Below are positions 58,039-64,000 of a stretch of 64,000 bases of DNA, piece after piece. Below the pieces are notes generated by a model. It saw nothing but the letters and a program-made list of their open reading frames with translations, made no database searches and was not told the DNA's origin. The stretch is from Flavisolibacter longurius (GTDB taxonomy: Bacteria; Bacteroidota; Bacteroidia; Chitinophagales; Chitinophagaceae). The translations under genes and the position numbers were made by a program. Each line of letters opens with the position of its first letter. Position 1 is the first letter of the stretch. The stretch lies in assembly GCA_013327885.1 (NCBI GenBank), contig JABUMY010000002.1, positions 403,544-467,543 on the forward strand, written 5' to 3'.

Positions 58039-58473
58039 CTACTGCCACTCTTTCTCCGGTTTGGGTGCCTTTGGGGGCTTGGGTGGCGGTGGCGGTGTTT
58101 TTACTCTTTTGACCATCGGCGGTGGGGGCGGTGGCGGCGGAGCCGGGGGAAGTTGGCCATACTTTGCTTCCGCATCGCGAATGCCTTGATCGCTCAAAAC
58201 ATATTTTTCAGCTTCGCCATTTTTCTTTTTAATGACGACCGTTTCATTCTTCCAATGAATTGACTTTACCGAAGGATTTCTCTCCAGGAAATCCGTGTAC
58301 TCTTTTGGCAAAGCGGGTGGCGGCGGAGGTGCGGGAGGTTCGGGTGGCGGCGGTGGTGTGTTTGTCATTTCAACAACTGGCGGGGGCGGTGGTGGGGGTG
58401 GTGCTTTCTTTTTTGTTTGCGCGGATGCGCCCATCGAAACAGCGAGGGCGGCCCATAAAAAGACTTTCTTCAT
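58039..58473 (-). CDS. Proline-rich exported protein, unknown
   Basis: A 144-residue protein with signal peptide MKKVFLWAALAVSMGASAQ. Three polyproline tracts (up to eight or more Pro in a row, at about 25-32, 40-53 and 108-119) bracket a central core of about 55 residues (LPKEYTDFLERNPSVKSIHWKNETVVIKKKNGEAEKYVLSDQ, in parts), which looks like a small folded beta domain. The C terminus is Pro/Lys-rich. The layout recalls periplasm-spanning or TonB-type proline linkers. No family recognised. Conservation is not known, but the signal peptide and codon-phase pattern support a real gene. Confidence 0.72.
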   Translation of the reverse strand: MKKVFLWAALAVSMGASAQTKKKAPPPPPPPPVVEMTNTPPPPPEPPAPPPPPALPKEYTDFLERNPSVKSIHWKNETVVIKKKNGEAEKYVLSDQGIRDAEAKYGQLPPAPPPPPPPPMVKRVKTPPPPPKPPKAPKPEKEWQ

Positions 58474-58599
58474 AAATCTGGTTTAGGGCTAAGACGCAGA
58501 AGAAACATTCTTCCATAAATAGTTGAAAAAAATATGCTTCTTTTTTTAAGCCGAAAAGGATTACACAGTCTTGTTACGATAAATCGCCGGTTCAAGGCA

Positions 58600-58627
58600 A
58601 ATCATCAATAATCAGTCATCAATAATG
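58600..58627. repeat. Heptad arm, AATCATC class
   Basis: Four units (AATCATC, AATAATC, AGTCATC, AATAATG) 20 bases from the stop of the glycosyltransferase gene. No paired arm was found. Confidence 0.5.
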
Positions 58628-58647
58628 CCTATAAAACTGGCAAATGC

Positions 58648-60294
58648 TTACGGCCTGTTGCCGCTACGCCGGTAAAACACAAAGCCGTTTTTTTCATACA
58701 ACAGTTCCAGGTAGGGCATGTCCCGCTCGTTCTCTTCGCGGTTCTGGATCTTGCCTACGTAATAAACCGGTATTTCGGGATGGGAGTTGAACTGCCGGAT
58801 GCTGTCGGCCACCGACCGTGTAAACTGTGGCTGCCGGCGGGTGTAAAACAAGTGTGCATAGCTTTTGTAGCGAAGCGGTTCTACAACAGCGGCTTCGCCC
58901 TGCTTGCTTTTGTAAAATTCAATGGCGGCACCTTGCGAGTAGGGTTCCACTTTTGGGGTGATCAGGTTAATGAGCAGGTTAATGGCGATCATCGAAATAA
59001 AGAACAAGCCTACCAGGGCACGGCGAATGTTTTTATGAACACCAACCACAAAAAGAACAACAGCCGCCAGCAGCAGCACGCCGGGCAATTTTTCCCAACC
59101 CGTCCATGCCACATCTGCCGCCAGGTTAGCCCTTGCAAATTCATCCTTTACCCGGCCGGGTTGCAGCAGGTAGGGCTTCAGTTGATCGATAAAGGTTATG
59201 CCGATGAGCAGCAGCGAAAGCAGGAGCCCGGTACCGGCCTGCAGCCATTTGTTCCAGGCCGGCAGGTTCCATTTGCGCTTGTACAGGTGGTAAAAGCTAA
59301 CAGCGGCCAGGTAGGTAAGCGGGAAATAACAAAGCGATGAATAGTGAACGATCTTGGTTTTGACAATGGAAAAAAGCAGCAGCGTTACCCAAAACAGGAT
59401 GGACATCCACAGCAGAAAATGCCGCGGCGTTTCGTTGGCCTGATTGCGAATGCGCATCGACAAAAGACTCAGCGCCGCTGCCGGAAAGCAACCAATCAGC
59501 AAAATGATAAAATGATAAAAGAAAGGGCCGCCATGACCCGCGTCTTCGGTTTGAAACAGCCGCACCTGGTACACGATAAATTCGGTGATGATGTGCTGCT
59601 GCCCGTTCGCCAGCAGGGCAATAAACCAAATGCCGCCGGCCAGCGCGGTTACCAGCAAAAAGTAAAGGATGTGCAGCGGCTTCATAAAATTGCGAAACCG
59701 GTTCAGCAGGGCAAACACGCCATAACAAAGGCCGACAATGAGCAGGGCAACCGGGCCTTTTGTCATCACCGCCAGTCCTGTGAACAGACCGGCAAGCAGG
59801 ATGCGTTTGACAGGCCGCTGGTTATGGTGTTCGCTGTAAGCAGCCAACTGGTACACACCCAGGAAAATAAACAGGTTGAACCAGGGATCGATGATACCTG
59901 ACTTGAAATAAAGCTGCGGCAAAAGCGAGCCCGCATAGATCAGGGCCCACATCCAGCCAAATTGATCGTTCACCAGTTTTTTGCCAAGGCGGTAAAGTAC
60001 TACCAGGGTAAGGATGCCGCAAATGGCGTTGGGAAATCTTGCCGCAAATTCATTCACACCAAAAATTTTCATGGAAATGGCCTGTAGCCAGAAGAAAAGC
60101 GGTGGCTTTTCCCAGAAGGGCTCAAAGCCAATTTGCGGAATGGCCCAGTTGCCGGTCACCAGCATTTCGCGGCTAGCTTCGGCAAAGTTGATCTCGTCCC
60201 AGTCGAATAAGTGCGTGGTGCCCAAAAAGGGAACAAACAGGAGAATGCCTCCAAGGACAATGATCAGCTCTGCGGGAAGTTTACGCACCGGCAA
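58648..60294 (-). CDS. ArnT-like glycosyltransferase (PMT-family, 39-like)
   Basis: A 548-residue polytopic membrane glycosyltransferase of the dolichyl-phosphate-mannose / ArnT superfamily. The N-terminal catalytic loop has the acidic motif HLFDWDEINFAEASREML, followed by PQIGFEPFWEKPPLFFWLQ. About twelve membrane segments and a periplasmic C-terminal soluble part are visible. Such enzymes move sugars from polyprenyl phosphate to lipid or protein acceptors outside the cytoplasm. The start is a TTG at 60294 unless an unseen start lies upstream, where the frame stays open. Acceptor and donor are unknown. Confidence 0.85.
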   Translation of the reverse strand: MPVRKLPAELIIVLGGILLFVPFLGTTHLFDWDEINFAEASREMLVTGNWAIPQIGFEPFWEKPPLFFWLQAISMKIFGVNEFAARFPNAICGILTLVVLYRLGKKLVNDQFGWMWALIYAGSLLPQLYFKSGIIDPWFNLFIFLGVYQLAAYSEHHNQRPVKRILLAGLFTGLAVMTKGPVALLIVGLCYGVFALLNRFRNFMKPLHILYFLLVTALAGGIWFIALLANGQQHIITEFIVYQVRLFQTEDAGHGGPFFYHFIILLIGCFPAAALSLLSMRIRNQANETPRHFLLWMSILFWVTLLLFSIVKTKIVHYSSLCYFPLTYLAAVSFYHLYKRKWNLPAWNKWLQAGTGLLLSLLLIGITFIDQLKPYLLQPGRVKDEFARANLAADVAWTGWEKLPGVLLLAAVVLFVVGVHKNIRRALVGLFFISMIAINLLINLITPKVEPYSQGAAIEFYKSKQGEAAVVEPLRYKSYAHLFYTRRQPQFTRSVADSIRQFNSHPEIPVYYVGKIQNREENERDMPYLELLYEKNGFVFYRRSGNRP

Positions 60295-60429
60295 TGGGTT
60301 TTCGCCGTCAAAGGTGCGGTAAGCTGTTTGAAAACTAAAATTAGATGTTCGTTAGCTGGTTGAACAAGCTTTATCCTGAACAAAACAGGTTATGCGGAAT
60401 ACGATGCTGAAATGAAGCCTAGTCCCTTT

Positions 60430-60624
60430 TTAATGCTTCCGTGTCCGCTTAAACCAAAATCGGATGCCCATCAATAACACAAGCGCCAGCACCGCAATGA
60501 TCAGGAGCTCGTAATTCTCAAAACTGGTTTCGCGGTCGGGTTCAATTTCACGGGTAACATCGGTTTGTGCCCGTAAAAGAAGCGAATAGAATGTGCTAGC
60601 CAATAAGAACAGGTATTTCATCAA
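60430..60624 (-). CDS. Small membrane protein, 64 residues
   Basis: A 64-residue protein with a hydrophobic N terminus (MMKYLFLLASTFYSLLLRAQ, possible signal peptide), a short acidic linker (EIEPDRETSFENYE) and a single membrane segment (LLIIAVLALVLLMGIRFWF) before a basic tail RTRKH. I recognise no named family. It lies 23 bases downstream of recX on the same strand, so may share its transcript. The coding assignment is based on composition and spacing. Confidence 0.6.
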   Translation of the reverse strand: MMKYLFLLASTFYSLLLRAQTDVTREIEPDRETSFENYELLIIAVLALVLLMGIRFWFKRTRKH

Positions 60625-60647
60625 AATCTGTTTAAGTTGAAATTACA

Positions 60648-61124
60648 TTACTCCGTTTTGCCAAAGCTGTTCACCACACCGGTCACCAGTTCGGGCTCAT
60701 ACCCTTTCTGCAATAAATAATCCATTGTTTTCTTTTTACGAACAAGGAATTGTTCTCCCTTCAGGCTCTCGTATTTTTTTTCGGCCTGTTGTCGAAGCGT
60801 TTTTTGATACTGGTCTTCATCAATCTCTTTCATGGCCCGCTTGATCAGGTAATCGCTGATACCTTTTTCTTTTAAGCCATAATAGATCTTTTTGCGGCCC
60901 CAGTCCTTCATGCGAAACTTGCCGCCGACAAACGCCTTGGCAAACCGTTCTTCATTCAGGTAATCATCTTCAATGAGCGAAGCAATGATCTCGTCGTGCT
61001 CCGACCGCCACACACCCAGCTCCCAAAGCTTTTGCTTTACCTCGCTGTGGCTGCGCTCCTGGTAGGCGCAGTACTGCCGCAGTTTCATGATGGCCTGTTC
61101 TTTTGTAAGATATTTTTTCTGCAC
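60648..61124 (-). CDS. recX: Regulatory protein RecX
   Basis: A 158-residue RecX, a small helical protein that binds RecA filaments and damps recombination. Three-helix repeats show the family signs: AIMKLRQYCAYQERSHSEVKQKLWELG (in parts), LIEDDYLNEERFAKAFVGGKFRMKDWGRKKIYYGLKEKGI (in parts) and GYEPELVTGVVNSF. recA itself is about 48 kb away in this window. Neighbours are an unrelated small membrane gene and a protease gene. Confidence 0.9.
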   Translation of the reverse strand: MQKKYLTKEQAIMKLRQYCAYQERSHSEVKQKLWELGVWRSEHDEIIASLIEDDYLNEERFAKAFVGGKFRMKDWGRKKIYYGLKEKGISDYLIKRAMKEIDEDQYQKTLRQQAEKKYESLKGEQFLVRKKKTMDYLLQKGYEPELVTGVVNSFGKTE

Positions 61125-61132
61125 AGCGTAAA

Positions 61133-61199
61133 GTTTACCGTTTACGGTTTACAGTTTACCGTTTGTAGGTTCACAACTGTAAACGGTAAACTGTAAACA
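61133..61199. repeat. Paired heptad arms, GTTTACC class
   Basis: The left arm 61133-61174 has six units (GTTTACC, GTTTACG, GTTTACA and others). The right arm 61179-61199 (GTAAACG, GTAAACT, GTAAACA) is inverted. They form a hairpin with a short loop in the 81-base spacer between protease and recX genes. Confidence 0.75.
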
Positions 61200-61205
61200 G
61201 ACAAA

Positions 61206-62306
61206 CTATTCTTCCAGGAGTTCCTGGCAACCGTATTCCTTTTCAAACAACTGGTCGTAGAAGTCGGCTTTCTGAAACAGTTCGCGAAACATATCGGCGC
61301 CGTTTTCCCGCGTCATGTCAAGATCGTACATGATGCAGGAAAGCACAATGTTTTGCTTGACGCAACTCAGTACCAGTCCATCCAGCGTATAATTTTCCTG
61401 CAGCATAAACTGGTACAGGGGCTTGATCTTGGTGGTATCGGTAGGCAACTGGCAGAGGTAGGCATCTCCGGCCACAAAATAGTTGTCGGGGTTGTAATTG
61501 ATCTTGATCTTGGCACCACCTTCCTTTACCGTCCAGTTGTTATTGCCATCACGGGCCAGCTTAATGTCTTTGCCCAATTCATCCAAAATGTCTTCAATGG
61601 TTTTGGCAACGCCAATGGGCTTGCTTTCTTTTTCGGGCGGCTGCGGCAGCTTTACTTCGGTGCCGCAAAAAGGACAATACTTGGTGGCTTCGATGTTGGA
61701 GGCCAGCACCAGGTTGTTGCAGCTATGGCAGCGAGTAGATGCCTCTCCTTTGTGTGTTTGGTAAAGCTTCAGCGCTTCCTGCAGGTAACTGACCGGCAGG
61801 GCAAAGCCAAGGTTATCGCCACCACGAATGATAAACGAATTAATGCCGATGATCTCGCCTTTTTTATTCACCAGTGGTCCGCCGCTGTTACCGGGATTGA
61901 TGGCCGCATCGATCTGGATGTATTTCACGCCATCGCGAATGCGATCTACTTTCGAGATCACGCCTTGCGTGGCGGTGTAGTTCAATCCAAAAGGATGACC
62001 AATGGCAACTACCACTTCGCCGTCCTGCATTTCTTCATAATCGCCCAGCTTTACTTCGGGCATAACAATATCCGCAGGGGGCTGTAAAAAAGCGAGGTCG
62101 TGTTTTTTGTCGGTGTACCATACTCTTGCCAGCCGGCGTTCGAAGAGGCGGCCTGCGATGGTAACCTCCGCATTTTTGCCCACCACGTGTTCATTGGTAA
62201 CAATCAGGTCAAACTCTTTTACATAAAAGCCCGTTCCCGTGCTGGTTTGCGTAGCGATCTGGATAATGGCCGGGCGGTACAATTCTATGATCTGTTGTGT
62301 ATTCAA
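61206..62306 (-). CDS. Cytoplasmic trypsin-like serine protease with zinc ribbon and YbjN-like domain
   Basis: A 366-residue protein with three parts. Residues 1-180 are a trypsin-like (HtrA-type) fold with catalytic His40 (VTNEHVV), Asp70 (HDLAFL) and Ser141 (NPGNSGGPL). Residues about 190-220 form a zinc ribbon with Cys193, 196, 211 and 214 (CHSC and CPFC). Residues about 235-360 resemble a YbjN / Tir-chaperone-like fold. There is no PDZ domain and no signal peptide, so the protease should act in the cytoplasm. It overlaps the upstream gene by 4 bases and is probably its partner. Role unknown. Confidence 0.82.
   Translation of the reverse strand: MNTQQIIELYRPAIIQIATQTSTGTGFYVKEFDLIVTNEHVVGKNAEVTIAGRLFERRLARVWYTDKKHDLAFLQPPADIVMPEVKLGDYEEMQDGEVVVAIGHPFGLNYTATQGVISKVDRIRDGVKYIQIDAAINPGNSGGPLVNKKGEIIGINSFIIRGGDNLGFALPVSYLQEALKLYQTHKGEASTRCHSCNNLVLASNIEATKYCPFCGTEVKLPQPPEKESKPIGVAKTIEDILDELGKDIKLARDGNNNWTVKEGGAKIKINYNPDNYFVAGDAYLCQLPTDTTKIKPLYQFMLQENYTLDGLVLSCVKQNIVLSCIMYDLDMTRENGADMFRELFQKADFYDQLFEKEYGCQELLEE
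61415..61441. repeat. 27-base segment whose reverse complement forms the window end
   Basis: The reverse complement of this segment of the protease gene is identical to 63974-64000. See the dnaN entry. Confidence 0.9.
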
Positions 62307-63637
62307 CGCGTTTCCAGGTTTAAGTATTCCACTTCCGTGGTAAAGGTTTGGTTGAAGGCAACGGCATTGTCGAACTTCAGCTTCGACGTGTCAAACTTCA
62401 ACTCAGGATATTTTTCCTTCCATTTGTCAACAATGGCAGCAATAGCCCCAATGATCTTTTCCTGGCGGTATTCGGCTTTCTCCAGGTCAAAATAATCTTC
62501 CTGCACACCAAGGGCTTTAAAATAATCGGCGTGGTTGATCATCATAAAAAGATGAAACAATTCTGTTGCTGGCCGGGGTAAGCTGTACGAGTACTGGCAG
62601 TACGAAAACCCGTACTCGCTGATCTGCGCCGCCACCTTTGGCATTTTGTGCTCTTTGTACCAGCCAATGTTTTGGTTGGCGTTGTAAATGGCATCGGCCA
62701 CCGTTTTGTAATTCTGTGGCGATACAATGGAAAATGTATAGCGTGACCGGAACAGGTAAGGCGAAAAAGCGGCTTCTTCCCGGGCCGCCAGCTTTTGAAA
62801 GCAATCCATCATTTCGCTGTTCTTTTCCGTTACCGGACGATTGTCTTTACGGAAGTAGATCTCAACAATTTTTTCGAGTTCGGAAAGCAGCCTGCCGTCG
62901 GGAACAATCAGGTAATCGATGCGGTAAGCCAGCGCTAATAACAAGTAAGCAATGCCACCGGAATATTTATCGTTGTCGATGGTGCCGATAAGTTCCAGCG
63001 TTTCGGTGATCCATTTTTTAAAGAAGCGGAACTTTACTTTTTTTTCTTCGTCCGGGATCTGGATCACATGCTCGGTATCGATGGGCTGCAGCGTGGTAAA
63101 GTCCTGCACCAGCAAGTCGTCCTGCTTGTCGGCCTTGGTGGCCAGTTCTTTGAAACCGTAATAAAGCTTGCTGGGATTGGCTGTTTCAATATCGCTGTCG
63201 AAGAACATGTAGATCTTTTCTTCGTGAAGCGCATAGCGGGTGTAATAAAGATTGAAATTCATTTCCAGCAGGCGCCGCATAACGGGTACGCTGGGCTGGG
63301 GCATACGGGCCAGCACCACCTCGGCCTCCAGGGCATTGGCATCAAAAAAACCACGGATGATTTTGGAGCCCTGGCAAAACATAAAGTTGTGCCGGTCGCC
63401 TTCTTTCACCAGCTTTACGTTGTCTTCGTTTTCATCCCGCAGGTAATCAAAAAAAGCCAGGATGCTTTCGCCGTATTTTTTTTCTTTGAACAAGCTTTCC
63501 GCTTCATTCCACCGCTCCACCTTCGTCACCGATTTGTTGTTGTCGGAATAACGGCCAAAACGAATGACAGGTGCTTCCTGTACGGTTCCTTCCTCTTCTT
63601 CTTTTTTCTTTGACCAGGTAAACAATTTTTCCAGCAT
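62303..63637 (-). CDS. Hypothetical protein with YbjN-like domain, partner of the protease
   Basis: A 444-residue soluble protein with an acidic/basic N terminus (MLEKLFTWSKKKEEEEG). Around residues 110-170 a segment (MRRLLEMNFNLYYTRYALHEEKIYMFFDSD, in parts) has the look of a YbjN / Tir-chaperone-like fold, as in the C-terminal part of the neighbouring protease. The rest (about 200-444) is helical, with Tyr-rich segments such as YCQYSYSLPRPATELFHLFMM. No family name is offered with confidence. The 4-base overlap with the protease gene implies co-translation. Confidence 0.65.
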   Translation of the reverse strand: MLEKLFTWSKKKEEEEGTVQEAPVIRFGRYSDNNKSVTKVERWNEAESLFKEKKYGESILAFFDYLRDENEDNVKLVKEGDRHNFMFCQGSKIIRGFFDANALEAEVVLARMPQPSVPVMRRLLEMNFNLYYTRYALHEEKIYMFFDSDIETANPSKLYYGFKELATKADKQDDLLVQDFTTLQPIDTEHVIQIPDEEKKVKFRFFKKWITETLELIGTIDNDKYSGGIAYLLLALAYRIDYLIVPDGRLLSELEKIVEIYFRKDNRPVTEKNSEMMDCFQKLAAREEAAFSPYLFRSRYTFSIVSPQNYKTVADAIYNANQNIGWYKEHKMPKVAAQISEYGFSYCQYSYSLPRPATELFHLFMMINHADYFKALGVQEDYFDLEKAEYRQEKIIGAIAAIVDKWKEKYPELKFDTSKLKFDNAVAFNQTFTTEVEYLNLETR

Positions 63638-63892
63638 ATTTTGTTTTAAACAAACAATCTTCCGGCGCGGATGGACCGTGTTGGACGGCTCGTTTTTGTG
63701 TGCTGTTTTCCGGGGCCTGAAAAGCCGCTGCGAAAAACGCCTGCCAACCGCAAAAGCAATCCATTACTTCAAAATACGGGCCGCATCCGGTGCCCGGCAA
63801 AGCGGAAAGTTAACCACAGATACCCGTTGATAAACAACAAATAACTTTGCTCTAAAATTCCTTAGTTTCGCCCTCACTGAAACCGGATGTTC

Positions 63893-64000
63893 ATGAAATT
63901 TATTGTTTCTTCTACGCAACTGCTCAAGCAATTACAACACATAGCCGGCGTCATCAACGCCAACACCGTACTGCCGATACCACCAAGATCAAGCCCCTGT
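63893..64000 (+). CDS. dnaN: DNA polymerase III beta subunit, N-terminal fragment (break near the window edge)
   Basis: ATG 63893 opens a frame reading MKFIVSSTQLLKQLQHIAG then VINANTVLPI, the typical start of the Bacteroidota sliding clamp. The clamp forms a ring that tethers DNA polymerase III to DNA. Family members continue NTVLPI-LEDF. Here the next residues are PPRSSPC, and from 63974 the sequence equals the reverse complement of 61415-61441 (27 bases, starting at a shared CCGATA). The gene is therefore broken in the window by a chimeric join or rearrangement, and only about 28 residues are native. Confidence 0.7.
   Translation, partial: MKFIVSSTQLLKQLQHIAGVINANTVLPIPPRSSPC

Noticed and set aside
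58260..58486. Glycine-rich open frames on the plus strand
   Set aside because: They are the antisense reading of the polyproline gene; Gly codons are the complement of Pro codons. No start signal or signal peptide supports them.

Overview
The window looks like chromosomal DNA of a Bacteroidota bacterium, most likely a Chitinophagaceae-type soil or freshwater organism. The signs are a Type IX secretion C-terminal domain (CHU_C type), CarboxypepD_reg/TonB-type outer-membrane barrels, a LytS/LytTR pair, DUF4290, a BamA-OmpH-OmpH cluster, a fatty-acid hydroxylase of the sphingolipid type, and many promoters matching the Bacteroidota -7 element TAnnTTTG. No rRNA, tRNA, CRISPR array, transposase, integrase or prophage gene was recognised. 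The family assignments rest on reading protein motifs; no database search was run.

Layout. 1-5.7 kb: a truncated secreted amidohydrolase, a penicillin-acylase-family lipoprotein and two tandem DUF418 membrane proteins. 5.9-12.7 kb: DNA repair and replication (polA, uvrB, recA, all minus strand) with a small membrane protein between. 13-15.3 kb: a lipoprotein and a GYF_2-domain membrane protein. 15.3-20.2 kb: a four-helix-bundle gene inside inverted repeats, a LytTR/LytS two-component pair and an outer-membrane receptor. 20.4-26.5 kb: PAP2 phosphatase, Crp-like regulator, DODA-type dioxygenase, a barrel protein and a T9SS-type surface protein. 26.6-34 kb: LuxR regulator, prolyl oligopeptidase, then a 5-oxoprolinase locus (pxpB-pxpC-pxpA) with an atypical NRAMP-like transporter and a MazEF-type toxin-antitoxin pair between transporter and enzyme genes. 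34-49 kb: housekeeping genes (serS, gcvH, trmB, rlmD, cysS, mnmD, an AlkA-type glycosylase), two rhomboids, an alkyltransferase-like protein, and two more small nuclease-like genes inside inverted repeats. 49.4-57.9 kb: envelope biogenesis (bamA, two ompH/skp, gmk, a CorC-type protein, tatC, an M48 protease). 58-64 kb: a proline-rich secreted protein, an ArnT-like glycosyltransferase, recX, a cytoplasmic trypsin-like protease with a partner gene, and the start of dnaN.

The most unusual feature is a dense population of degenerate tandem repeats with a 7-base period (a few have 8). I find about 23 heptad loci and 3 octad loci. Most abut a stop codon and at least 13 are paired as inverted arms. 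Several unrelated heptad words are used, but the architecture is constant. Two pairs enclose a small gene (a four-helix-bundle/23S-IVP-family gene and a GxxExxY gene), and a third small gene (DUF559) lies between a different, non-heptad inverted repeat. One heptad array lies in frame inside cysS. This resembles a family of intervening-sequence-like elements with exchangeable passenger genes.

The right edge is suspicious. The dnaN reading frame departs from its family after about 28 residues, exactly where the last 27 bases become identical to the reverse complement of 61415-61441 in the protease gene. That points to a chimeric join or a real inverted duplication.
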